From Wuchereria bancrofti (taxonomy: Eukaryota > Nematoda > Chromadorea > Rhabditida > Onchocercidae), in NCBI GenBank assembly GCA_005281725.1, contig SSBO01000012.1, forward strand, positions 7,700,182-7,764,181: 64,000 nt of DNA, in the 5' to 3' direction. A program made the position numbers and the translations under genes. Of the stretch, positions 47,973 to 59,800 are shown one piece after another. How positions within the stretch are numbered: the stretch's first letter is position 1; every line of letters starts with the position of its first letter. The notes below the pieces were generated by a model that saw only the letters and a list, made by a program, of their open reading frames with translations, ran no database searches and had not been told where the DNA came from.

Positions 47973-48479
47973 TCATTCCCACATCAACGCAAGCAGCGAA
48001 ATCGAATCTCTGATGCTCCAATGATGAGCGCTGAATAGGGTAGTAATAGGAGAGTCTCTAGCCACTTTTGCATTTCCATAATGACTAAAAATATATGGTG
48101 AGCAAGCGTCATTGTGAATGACTTCGAAGTATCGTATTTCCCATATGGAAGTATTCTTCTGTCCTACAATATAACCCTATCGTCTGAAGATGCTCGATGA
48201 CCGAGGAATAATAACGCTTACAATCGCGCTTGCCCTGTTAATTGCTTGCAAATGAGAAGGCTTACTGTTTTCAGTATTATAACTCATCCTTGCGTTGAGT
48301 TCATCGTTAACAGCATTTAGTTTAAGATTGATTTCGCCAATCACCTGCATCAAAAAGGGACGCGTTATAACAGATGAAAACAACTACTAATAGTTAAAGT
48401 TTGTTGGCTGAACAAATTGATACTTCGGTTACATCGTAAATTTATTGATTAAATTCACCTCTTTGATAGCGTCAAACAT
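47973..48479 (-). CDS. Weak candidate small gene, unknown product
   Basis: Three minus-strand pieces join in frame: 48479-48459 (MFDAIKE, donor GTGAAT), 48344-48222 (VIGEINLKLNAVNDELNARM and onward, acceptor GATGCAG, donor GTAAGC) and 48176-47973 (with SIWEIRYFEV, ends TGA). They give 115 residues with an amphipathic helix in the middle exon. G+C is higher than around it. I recognise no family. The second intron would be only 45 bp, and no promoter or trans-splice site supports the start, so this may be chance or the remains of a gene. Confidence 0.22.
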
Positions 48480-48949
48480 GGAACGCGAAACGGACACTCA
48501 GTGACAATACATGTTAGGAGACGGGCCACCTCAACAATCTCATTTTTCTATCCGTCGATTCAAGCTTGAAAATTTGCTAAAAATTATGAAATAGTATCTT
48601 TAAAAGATGAGTCACTTCATAGCACGAAAAGAGGCAATCAATTTAATTTTTAATAGATTGATATTTCCAGTTAGACGAACTGAACGATCAGCAACCGAGC
48701 AAGTTTATTTATAACATACATCATACTACCCTTGTATAATAAGGGAATTCTAGCTCGAAGGATTTAACGCGCAAGTACTTCACATTAGATTAATAGCCAG
48801 AAAGTATGAAAGCCGCAGAACAGTAAGCTACAGAACTGGTAGATGTTAAGAACACCTAAGAACAATCTAAAAGGCAGCACAGTAGTAAAATTTAATGGTA
48901 ATATAACAGAATTAAGTAGTAGGGTATTAAAAGAAAAAATGAAAAGAAA

Positions 48950-49750
48950 TACGTTGAATCAGTTCCACTCTTTATTTAATTTCTAGGATAAGGATGATTC
49001 AAGGGACGTGAGGATTAGATTCAGGTTTGAGATACTGTCATCTTTGGGATGAGCGACAGCTAGAATATTAAAAAAAGCTTAGAAGATGAGATCAAAAAGT
49101 AGGTCAGAAAGGGTTGTTGGGAGTGCAATGCTGTTTGAACGCAATGAATGGGTTGATTGCATGTTGGAGCACTGTTGGATGTATCGCTCCAACAATAAGG
49201 ACTTATGGAGAGGGTTTTGAGGGAAAGGGGGAGAGGGAGTGGCTGAGGGTTATTAGAAGGATTGCATGGAAGCGGAAAGAGGCTTTCGCTTGATGGAAAT
49301 GTGTGGCTTAGAGGCCAGAAACAGTGGAGCAACTCTATCCCTCTGTGCATCTTTCTGCCGCAAGCCTAGTGGTGCTTGTCATTACTCCATCTTGTCATGC
49401 CTTTGTCGATTGGATAACATGCCCTATTGATTGCTACTACTGCAACCTGCGACATCTTGGAAAAAGCGTTAAATGTGAATGTATACAGGGTGACCATAGG
49501 CTTACCACCCTTCAGGGCCATTCCGTAATGCTCCGATCTTTATAATACTGCTTCAGCCGGCACAGTGCTGACAATTAGTAAGTCGCTTCCAATGCTATAC
49601 TTGCTCCACTTTTGAAACTGACTGGATGATGAAGACATTTGAGTATGCATTTACTGCCCTGAGCTCCATGATCAGGGCAAGCTCATGTTATCACTATTCT
49701 TACCTTACCTTACCGTTTACTCTGCAGGTGCGACTGCCTCAAAGTGAGTA
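48950..49750. other. GC-richer, pyrimidine-biased segment
   Basis: The minus strand here is pyrimidine-rich (CTCTCCC-type runs near 49200-49260) and holds a 96-codon frame (49350-49060) rich in P, S, L and H with no recognisable domain. A minus-strand AATAAA lies near 48970. At about 49705-49720 there is a short TTACC tandem. It may be a noncoding transcript, a gene relic or a repeat. Confidence 0.3.
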
Positions 49751-50825
49751 ATCAGTTAGCACTATTAACAAGCACAAATCATCCCATTCGGAATGATCCT
49801 ATTCTCCACCTATTTCCTTTTACGTGTTGATTTGATAAAATACTACTAGTTACCGAATTTGCTTAGATATTTGCATCTTCAGTTCTGCTCAACACAAAGG
49901 TTTTTAAGCCTCGCTTCTAATAAACGCTTCTATTAAAATATCATTATATTCACTTCGAAAACACTGCCATAGTTACGTTCATCAGTTACATATCTGCTTT
50001 GCAATCTGTCATCTGGCTTATCTATTTTGTCACAATTCTAGCTAGGACTGAATATTTACTTTTATAGTAAACATTTCTGTGGTTTAAAAAAAATCGATTA
50101 AGTTATAGACTTTGATGAAGTACCATTCTTGCTAACAGTACTGGAAATAAATGCTTACCGATTATAAATGTTAAATTCATGAAATTTATGAATCCCATAT
50201 CCATATATCATATAATATGACAATTTATCGCAGGAGTATGAGAGTATCAGGAAGTACTGATATGTAAGACGCCTAGATGTAAGGTGCATTATTTACTTTT
50301 ACTTTGAAGGAAGTTACTGGGCACTGTACATCAAGCAAATTTCCGGTAGGACTATTCATTCCATCTATACAACAAAAAATCCAAAAATTATGCTTATGAG
50401 TTTTTTCTCCATGAAAATATCCTTAAGTTTTTGGGATTAGTCATGCTTTGTTGTGTTTGTTCGAATATAAAATAGAAATTTTTGTTTTTTGGAATGCAAA
50501 AAAGTAGACATTTTTTCGCACAAAAGCTTTTGTGATAGTAACTAATTGTTCAGCAAGAAAATAACAATATACCAATGCATTTTGCTAAATTTACTAAAGG
50601 CTACCAATATTTCGTCCTGAAACTTCCCAAACATTTGCAAATGAAAATTTTTGAACTTTTCATGTGAATTCCATTAATAACTCATCAAACTGATTGCTAT
50701 GATAAATTTTGAGATCATCTACATGGTTCCACACCTGTTTCTGCTAGTTTTTTGAATACCATGAATTAAATTCGCTTTTGTTGAAGGGCCAACATTATAA
50801 TTATTTTCTAATTCACATTGATTAA

Positions 50826-50827
50826 AG
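50826..50827 (+). promoter_or_regulatory. Possible SL trans-splice acceptor, etnk
   Basis: GATTAAAG ends four bases before the ATG at 50832, with a T-rich tract upstream (ATTATTTTCTAATTC). This fits an SL addition site. Confidence 0.4.
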
Positions 50828-50831
50828 CACT

Positions 50832-53800
50832 ATGCCGGATGCAAATGATATTTTTACGGTAAACATAAAAGTACCACTGACTGATGATGAGGCTACTAAG
50901 GAAGGAGCATTGCTTGTATTGAAGGAAATCAAACCAACATGGAAACGTGAATTGATTTCATTCAAAGTTAGTGTTTATTTCTAAATTTTTGAATTTCTAA
51001 AAGAAATTTCTAGAAACTTCATTTTAAGAACATAATAAGATACAAACATAAATTTAGGCTTTCACAGTTGGAATAACGAATAAAATCCTATGTGCAACGT
51101 ACAGTCCAGCAAATGGTACCACACACAAGGAGCAACTACTGTTCAGAATTTACGGGAATAATACGGATAAAATTATCGACAGGTATTTAAGCTGAAAATC
51201 CTCAACTTAGTATTTCGGATGTTAAAAGAAATGGTACCATTACAACTAGGCGGTATTATTACTGACAGCTAGATAAAGTTAATCTATCTAATCGGCTTAG
51301 CAGTTTTGGTTTAGTAGCCATTCCTTTTTATGATTTTATTTTTTCGGAAAATAGTATGAACTGATTCATGACTTTTACAAAAGATTTATTCTGCTATAAT
51401 GAGAATACATAGTTTGAGGTTAAAACTATATAGTCTTAAATAAAAACTTTTTTGCTATTGGAAATTTAATTAAAGGAATAAGGAATTCAACAACTGGTTG
51501 TATTTGGCATCACATGGATGTGCTGCTCAAATATATGCAAGGTTTTCCGGCGGGATTGTAAGTGGTTTTCTTCCTGGAAATACGCTTACTGTTGACAACT
51601 TACGCGATGATACGATTGTTACGTATGTTGTTTACGTGACTTTTCACTTTTTTTTAAATGGCAATTGTTACATTGGCATATCAAATAGCTATGTTCATAT
51701 TTAAATTAGCAGTCTTACTAGCTTAAATTTTTCTTTAATATAAAATACACATTCTTTTTTGAATTTTAAGTATTTTTTTTTGAACAGATATTCAAAAGTG
51801 GAAAGATAAGAGTTGAGCTATCATGTTTATCTGTAGAATTTTATCTGGATTTAATAAGTCTATCTCAAATATTGCTGGACGGCAAGCTGGAAAGAGAAAC
51901 GGCAATTTATCCTAGATTGTAATTTTGGATTTTAAATACGTACTTTTCTTAAAATATGGTAGAACTGCATTGAGACAAACAATTTAAAACCTTTATTGAT
52001 ACTCCCTGATTCGCATTGATGGATATTCTCTTCCTAGCACCAAAAACTATTCGGTTTCCCACAACAATGATACTTTCAGGAATACTTGTAAATCACTTTC
52101 AAGATTGCACAAATTAAAACCGAACACTGGTGATGAGGCAAAACCAACACTGTTTATCAAAATCAAACAGTTTTTGGCAAATTTCTCCGCTCATTATGAG
52201 GTCATTTTGCAGTTACTCTCAATGTTTGGCTAATTTATTAATTAATTTGGGATAAGAGTTGAACAAATGCCCTCATTTTAACTTCACTATTTCTCAGAAT
52301 AAGCAAAAGCAAGAGAGATACGATAAATTCTTCAAGCAGCGAGAGATTTCCTTCTTGCATGACTTGCACTGTCTACGAGATATTATTCAACGACGACAAT
52401 CTAAAGTTGTTTTTTATCATAACGATCTCCTAATCCATAACATTATTCATGATAATAAAACAGGTTCACTTTTTTAATTTTCATAGATAAATTTAAAGTG
52501 AAGCTACAAAACGCCTTCATAATTAATAAAATTTGTTTTACGCAATAAGTGATAACTATTCTGTTGCAGTAGTTAAATTTTCTGGTTGATCACTATATCC
52601 TTGAAATTATATGAAAACGAACGACTGCAGCAATTCAATATTTCCTACTTAAGCTTTATTTTAATAAGCTTTTTGAAATCAAATCAATTTATTTTTTCTC
52701 TCTTTCTGCTCACAATTTATATATGTTGCCATTTCTTGAACTACTTTAAAATTCATTCTCCACTTCAGACTCAATAAGTTTTATTGATTATGAGTATGCT
52801 GATTACAATTATCAAGACTTCGATATAGCTAATCACTTTTGCGAATATGCTGGTCAGTTTATGATCCTACTTACGTAGAATGTTGGAATCAGATCAAATG
52901 GTGAGAAAAAGCAACAACCGGCTCAATTAGCTGACGGCGGAAACACATGAGTGCGTTTCCAAAGCATCTGAAACTATTTTAGCTGGACGTTGAACATTTA
53001 CTCCAGAAGAACTTTTATTTGTTTATTTATTTATTTTATTTATCTGATTAATTGATTGATTGATTAATTAATTTATTATTATTGTCGTTGTCATTATTAT
53101 ATTATTGTCATTATTATTTATTATTTAATTAATATATATATATATACACTTATTTTTTACTTTATTCGTTTATTTATTTATTTATTTATTTAACTAATCT
53201 ATTTATTTATCAGTATGTTTCTATACTTCACAAATATTTGATATTAAAATACTTCGAAAAAATTGAAGCATTATAAACAATGTTACACTGAAATGAATAT
53301 TGTTATTGAGAGCTTGTGGCTTGAAGTGGCAGGAAAGTTGCTATATATGTTTGATTAATGTTTTACACAAGATAACACCTTAAGATATTTTTGATTTAAA
53401 GGTGTGGAGGATTTTAATTATTCTCGATGTCCTGATAAGGAATATAAACGCGAATGGATAACGAAATATTTGATATATTATCTAGAAAGGAAACCAACGA
53501 AAGATGAAGTAGACAATCTCCTAGATGGAAACAATATTTTTGAAGCGGTAATTCTGGACTTATGTTTTATTTATAAATTAATAATAGGATGTTCTTTTAA
53601 GGATTGAGCGAAGCAAAATTTGTGAAATATTTCAGGCCGCTCATTTCTTTTGGACTCTTTGGGCCTTGGTGCAATCTCAAATTTCAACCATTGATTTTGA
53701 CTATCTAGAGTAAGTTTTTTAGGTTGAATTAATATTTCCTTTTTATATTCTTTATGAAGCAAGCTTCGAGAGTTGAAGACTGTGATGGATCGAGATATCA

Positions 53801-53921
53801 GAGTAACTCTCGACTAGAGGAAATACATTCACATTTGCTTGTCGTAAACTTCATTATTATTTTTAGATATGCAGTTCAAAGGTATGAACTCTTCCAGAAA
53901 TGTATGGTTAAATGTGATTAA
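50832..53921 (+). CDS. Ethanolamine kinase (choline/ethanolamine kinase family)
   Basis: It phosphorylates ethanolamine with ATP, the first step of the CDP-ethanolamine route to phosphatidylethanolamine, in the cytosol. Exons: 50832-50966, 51058-51182, 51476-51622, 52080-52200, 52298-52463, 52769-52852, 53402-53547, 53636-53709, 53867-53921. Together they encode 350 residues and all phases close. Family hallmarks in order: EGALLVLKEIKPTW, FTVGITNKIL, LLFRIYGNNTDKIIDR, HGCAAQIYARF, YHNDLLIHNII with catalytic D219, FIDYEYADYNYQDFDIANHF with D238, and AAHFFWTLWALVQSQ. The N-terminus and C-terminus (YAVQRYELF) match ethanolamine kinase 1 better than choline kinase. In C. elegans the closest named group is the choline kinase C type (ckc-1). 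The specificity call is inference. The exon 4 donor GTCATT is weak but in phase. Confidence 0.93.
53016..53215. repeat. TTTA / ATTG / TTA / TA microsatellite cluster
   Basis: A run of TTTATTTA, GATTGATT, TTATTA, ATATATAT and again TTTATTTA units fills much of the 549-bp intron between ethanolamine kinase exons 6 and 7. Confidence 0.9.
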
Positions 53922-56321
53922 AGGTGGTAACTTTGCAACGTTTTTTTGAATAACGGATCATTTTTCTTATTTGGATTTCATCCAAAAATTCTCAACCAGT
54001 ATATTCTACTGCTTACTAAATGAATTTAATTCATACAGATTTGGCACTTGAATGTTTCTTTTCACCTGTTTACTATCTTGTCTACTGTTGTAATGAATAA
54101 CAGCGTTTGAAGATCTGAATAATATTATATACGAAAGCAATCTATATTCAGTGGTTTCCATCATGCTTACATGAAGTATATATATTAAAAGGAAAATGGA
54201 CAACATCTGTTACTTTCAAGGATTATCTGCCGAAATAAATTAACCAGAAACGTTATCTTAGAGTAAACGAGAAAGAAAAAAAGGGGAGATGATTAAATAT
54301 AATAAATGTCAGATCGAAAACAATTTATTTAATAACAATAGTGTGATAAACATGTAACTGAGAACATTTGTAACACAATTTATTAGATACAATGATTAAG
54401 AGGTTCACGACCTTCGAAGTTGGCGATATATGAAGATTTGAACTTTCCTTTATGCAAATGTAGCATAGACAATTTTTATGTTAGTTAAATGAATATAATG
54501 TAAACAATATAAAGAATTGTTAATAGACTGCCGTGATCATAGAATCACTAAAATTCTAAGTCACGACGTAACACAAGTGTATTAACTTTCTGAAAGATCA
54601 AACCACTAGGCTTAATCAGTGAGCTCGTTATTTTACATTCCGATCCAGCGGTGACTTTGTTAAACTAACCGCAATACACGAAAATAGCTTCACCTTTAAA
54701 GCATTGAGACTAAAACGATGAGTGGTTTGAACTAGTTTCATTTGTTGTAACAATGAGCATTCATTCAGCATCTTAAGTCGCTTATAATTTATTAAAACAT
54801 GTTTCTTTTAAGGTTATTTTTGCAGCTTCACGGAATGTCTTCCAAATAGTTGCAAAGAAGGTGGATGAATAGGAATTTCGATTTTAAGCACTTTCTTGAT
54901 CAGTCCTAATTTTTATTATGATACTAAGTGCTATATTTCTTTGCTCGTCGAACAAAGCAAACATAAAAGGTTTCACATGAGATATTATCAAGACACACTC
55001 GATTGCTGCATCCAAATCGGAAGACACTAGATGTGTTTGTCGAAGCAATACGATGCACATCGAATATTTTGTTCACCACCTCAAAACGTACTCGTAGAGC
55101 CTTATCAATCAAAATGATTTATTGAATAAGACTGAAGGAATGATTGGTTCTTTTTCTACTATACATCGTATATGTATATGAAATATGCGTTTGACCAGTA
55201 AAATAATATAACAGAGTTAACACAGTACAGATCAATCATCGATTTTCAGTTGTTGCTGGTCTGGCTCTCCAAATTAACTGATTTCATCACCGTTGTAGTC
55301 TATCAGCACAGATATGTTGATAAAATGAACTTATTATTGTAAGCGCTTGCCGCAGTTTTTTGGTGACATAGAACAACATATAAAATTTCAGTTTTTGCAT
55401 TTTCATTCTAAGTTACAAAAAAAAAGAGGGACTGGAAAGCACACTGAATTTGCCGAAACACCTTCACATCCTTTACTATTTTGAAAATATTAACTAAAAA
55501 TGATAAGACTGCTATGCATTTTTATTTGTTATTTTTGTTAATGGTCTTTCTGATGAATGACCCCACCCATTAAAAAATCCTCCACTGATGTGTCAGAGAG
55601 GTTCCTCTCTGTGTATAATTCTAGAGAAAATGAGTTGTGTATATTAATTCTGGGCAAAGAAGTCGGCGGTGCTGACACAAGTTACTTTAATCTTACAAAG
55701 AATCAAGAAATAAATAATTTAAGCAAGAAATTTTTAGTTTAAGAGAAAAGGAGAAAAACGAAAAAAACCAACAGGGAGAAATAATACCAAACACTAAAAC
55801 ATGATGATAATGGTTGCGACTTCAAGACAATGTCGCATGTTAGATTATCGACCAAGCGAGAATTAAAGTCATTAAGAAGTAAAGTTTATAATTTCGGGGA
55901 ATTTGTATACGAGCGGCCTGTGGCCATGTATGTAAATTTTATTCTGCATCTGAAATTTTTTTTGTTCTATTTTTCGGTTTTTACTAGACAACTTTTATTA
56001 ATTATTGAAAGTTCGGTATTTGCAATTAATTTTGTTTTCATTTAGATAATACCATGAATGATTTATCGTTTGTTGTTGTTTCTTAGTTATTAGTCACTAA
56101 TGGCTTCCAATTTTTTGTTTTTTAAAACGTTTGATATCTACTTTTTACTAATTTTTTCCAACTTTTTTTAAAAATGTTTTCATTGTTATTCTTATATTAT
56201 TAACCTTGCTGCTTTCCTTGTTGCAATTTTCTGTTTTTTAAAATCTCAAATAACTATTGCATTTAATGTTTGGAACTTGTGTTAATTTATTCAGTTTTCC
56301 TCTTTTTTTTTAATCTAATTC
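53922..56321. other. Downstream of etnk, no gene seen
   Basis: It is AT-rich with no frame of recognisable origin (the longest is plus 55830-56045, 71 codons). The 3' UTR of the ethanolamine kinase should be at its start; an AATAAA occurs near 54232. Confidence 0.6.
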
Positions 56322-56458
56322 TTTGTACACACCAGGTGCCGGCTTGTGGTATATTTATTTTTATATTATTCAACTTGCAATGGATTCTTTAGTTTTACTA
56401 GGTTGTATTTGCTGATCTTATGCACTAGAATGATTCCTTTTTTGGATATTAGACAATT
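56322..56458 (+). repeat. Direct repeat, copy 1
   Basis: It shares about 80-85 % identity with 57254-57392. Both begin TTGTACA.ACCAGGT, continue CCGGCTTGTGGTATATTTA, and contain TGCACTA.AATGATT near the end. Confidence 0.85.
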
Positions 56459-56644
56459 AGCAATAATTTCTATCTAAACCCATTTTTAGCAGCATTTAAA
56501 TATCTTTGTTTAAGCTTACTTTTATAAAGAAAAATTCGTTAACTGGTCCTGTAAGTTTTAATTTTCAGAGCAGAGTAATAATTAGAAAAAGTACTAACTT
56601 TAGCTGTGCACTAAATGAAATGGTTAAATAACTTACACTAAATT

Positions 56645-56820
56645 CATTCTGCTTCAGAAGATCCTGGACGATCGAAATTCTTTTTGCCACACAAGAATCC
56701 TTGGCTGCAGCAACACCGGAAGCATTTCATTCCCAAGACTTAGGGGATCTTCCGAAGCAATTCCGAAAGGAGTTGCAAGTTCCGCAGGCAGAACCATACG
56801 CGGTGCTTCAGGTGGATAGA
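56645..56820. other. GC-rich island, open in several frames
   Basis: About 50 % G+C in otherwise AT-rich surroundings. On the plus strand it follows a CTGCTTCAG acceptor-like site and frames stay open across much of it; on the minus strand a frame with PFGIASEDPLSLGNE is open across the whole island. I recognise no protein family, so it may be an exon, a gene relic or part of a repeat. Confidence 0.3.
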
Positions 56821-57253
56821 AACAATAACATTAGTAATTTATAATTTTAATAGTGTTAGAAATGATTATATATCTGTAGAGTGTGGAAGTAATATAAACA
56901 TACGTTGATCTGTGGTTGAGAAATCATATTTATGAATGAAACTACAAAAGTTCCTCCTTTATGATACACGAAAGGTGACACAAAATTCTCACATCGATGA
57001 AGCTTTAATAAATACCTTGTGCAACCATATCATATTTTCTAAATTTTTAGTGTATGGTATCTTCGACGGGCAGTTTGGAACACTGAAAGAGTGACGCATT
57101 GACAATATATTTGATATTTCTATTTACGGTTCGATCTAAAAATAACAAACTTATTAATAACTTATATTTTAGGATTCTATGCCCATTGTTTGAAGTAACC
57201 TTAAATACAAAAACAATTGAGAAAGGGAAGTAAGTAAGCAACTTCAGGATTTT

Positions 57254-57392
57254 TTGTACAAACCAGGTACCGGCTTGTGGTATATTTAATTTTATATTGT
57301 TGAACTTGTAGCAGGTTCTTTAGTTTAATAAGTTGTACTTGCTGATCCCGTATTATGCACTAAAATGATTTCTTTTGGGGTATTAAACAATT
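57254..57392 (+). repeat. Direct repeat, copy 2
   Basis: Second copy of 56322-56458, same orientation, about 930 bp downstream. The segment between the copies contains a G+C-rich island at about 56645-56820. Confidence 0.85.
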
Positions 57393-57959
57393 TGGTAGAG
57401 AAATTTTTGAAAGTTTTTCTCTGCTTTTAAGCTTACCGTCTGAGATCTGCTAAACTGTAAGGTTCAGAAATGATTATACCACTGATTAATTTACTAATGG
57501 ATTACTTGCTAATTTTCTAATCACAAGCTGATAGCCAATGTTGCAATTGTCTTCGTAATGGAGAAGGTCGTAGATTTAGAATTATATCTCGTATAATTGA
57601 AAAATTCTTTGAATATTTGAACCTCAATGTTTTTAAATTCTAGAACGAATCCTTAATTTTCTGACTTCTTTTTCTTAACTTCTGGTATATTTTTATTTTA
57701 AATTGGTGGATTCCTAGAATTTTTCAAAATTTTTGGAATTTCTTGATTTTTAAAATTTTTTTTCAGTGTATGATCTTCTCTGAAGTTATGAAATTTTGGA
57801 TAACTTCAAACCTGTAGTTTTTCTCTGAATTTTGAGAATTCTTAAAATATTTCGGAATTTTTTAAAAGCTTTCTCTAATTTTCCATTTTTCTTTTATTTC
57901 AATTATTTTGTCTTTTTAATCGTCAAAATTTCCTTTTGATTTCTTAATTTATTTTCAAT

Positions 57960-59800
57960 TCTTCGTTTTCTATTTTTGAAATTGTTTAAATTCTCAGATT
58001 ATCTTAATGGTAATTTTTTGCGTGTTACAAATTGGAATTTATTTGTCAATGAATGCATTCTTATTTTGGCTTTAACTTGCAGCATATTTTATTGTTAATT
58101 TTATTGCAGTGTTTTAGATGCTTCTACATATCATTTATTAACTTTATTTTTTGCATGCATTTTTGATTACTTTTACTTACTGTATGCTTTCTTTGTTAAT
58201 CTTACTTACTATTAATGAATTATGTTTTTACTTATATTCACTGCTTGCTTTATGTTAACTTATTGCTTTTCTACTTGTTATTTATGCATGCCTTTTTCAA
58301 TAACTGCATGCCTGCTTTGTTAATCTTACTTATTATTAATGAATTATATTTTTAATTAGTAGGAGCTTTAAGTCATCTTAATTTAATTTTTGCATTCATT
58401 TCTAGCTACGTTTACTTGCCGCATTTTTTTCATTAACTTTGCTCAACAACAAAAAATTGTGCTTGTTATTAAATGCATGCCTTTTCCATAGTTTTACTAG
58501 TTGCATGCTTTTTTGTTATTCCCACTATTCATTACTGAATAATATTGTTTCTGAATATAGTTTTAGTTCCTTTTACTTATTGTATATTTCTTATTAACTT
58601 TGTTCACGATAACAACAGTAATTCGCACTAGCTGTTGGCGCATGTCTTTTCCGTAGTTGTTAATGAACAAAAAAAGATTTAAAAGCTATAGATAATCCAA
58701 AATATTATTCAATAATAAATAGTGGGAATAACAAAAAAAAGCGTTAAACTAATAAAGCTATGAAAAACTGCACGCTTTTCCGTAATTTTACTAATTGATT
58801 GTCTTTTTGTTAATTATACTTATCGTTAATGGATAAGATTTTGGATTATTTTTAACTTTTGAATCTTTTTAATTTCATTTTTGCATGCATTTTTGATCAC
58901 TTATATCATATTGTTTGTTTCTTTTTAACTCTACCCACTTCAACAACAGTAGTTTTAATTATTGTTGATGCGTGCCTTATCCTTAGTGATAATTTATTAC
59001 AGTCTATTATTATTATTATTTATTATTATTATTATTTTATTTGCATGCTTTTTAAGATGACATTTTGTATTAATAGCAGCTTTGAATTCCTTTTTAATTT
59101 TTTTGAACCTTTTTCTTTGATTTTACTTTTGCACAAATTTTTTTTTGTTTACTGCATGTTTCTTATTAACTCTTCTTACCACAGCAACATGCCTGCTGTT
59201 GACACACACCATTTCCGTATGAATGCTTTTTCATTAATTTTATTTATTATTGTATAATATTTCACCTGTTGCACTGCAGTGTATTGGATTATCTTTTGTT
59301 AACTTTGTTTTATGCATGTGTTTTTGACTACTACTTTTTATTAACTCTATTTATTATAACAGCCATAAGCAGTAATTTATGCTTGTTGTTGCTACAAGAC
59401 TTTTTGTAGTTTAACTAATTGTATGATTTTTTTGTCAATACCATTTGTTATTATCAGGTAATTTTTTGCATCAATTTAAGTTTTTCGAATCTTCTTTTGC
59501 ATGTATTTTTGGTTCGCGTTACTTACTGAATGCTTCATATTTGTCGTATTAATCACCTTTTTTTAATTCATTTTTGTATGCTTTAAATCTTTTCTTTATT
59601 TCATTTTTTCACGCATTCTTGTTCATTTTTACTTGCTGCATGATTTTTATTACCTTTACTCATTTCAACAGCAGTAATTACTACTTGCTGATGCATGCCT
59701 TTTTTGTAGTTTTACTAATTGCATGTTTTTTTTGTTAATTAACTTTTATTACTGGGTAATGCTGTACATTTACCTGCAGTTTGGAGTCTTTTTTTCTAGG
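57960..59800 (+). repeat. Degenerate tandem array, about 200-bp units
   Basis: About eight or nine diverged units recur. A unit reads roughly: AACAACAGTAATT, TTGTTGATGCATGCC, TTTTCCGTAGTTTTACTAA, TTGCATGCTTTTTTGTTAA, then ACTTATTATTAATGAATAA, TTTTTGCATGCATTTTTGA and ACTTTTACTTACTGCATG. Occurrences of the GCATGCC-like core are near 58285, 58475, 58640, 58768, 58968, 59188 and 59692. One unit is inverted: 58676-58766 is the reverse complement of 58486-58566. The plus strand is very T-rich. Confidence 0.8.

Larger units (their letters stand above)
44767..50825. other. 6-kb stretch between divergent sad-1 and etnk
   Basis: It lies between two genes that point away from each other, so both promoters should be here. 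No known gene is recognised. Two segments, about 47960-48500 and 48950-49750, are clearly richer in G+C than the rest and are listed separately. A short perfect hairpin (10-bp arms AAAATGATCA) is at 46617-46644. Confidence 0.5.

Noticed and set aside
51785..51900. Extra ethanolamine kinase exon after an ACAG acceptor at 51787
   Set aside because: Exon 51476-51622 joins in phase to 52080-52200 with continuous family similarity, so no exon is needed here.
58859..59257. 132-codon plus-strand frame
   Set aside because: It lies within the T-rich tandem array and consists largely of F, I, L, Y and S codons produced by the repeat.
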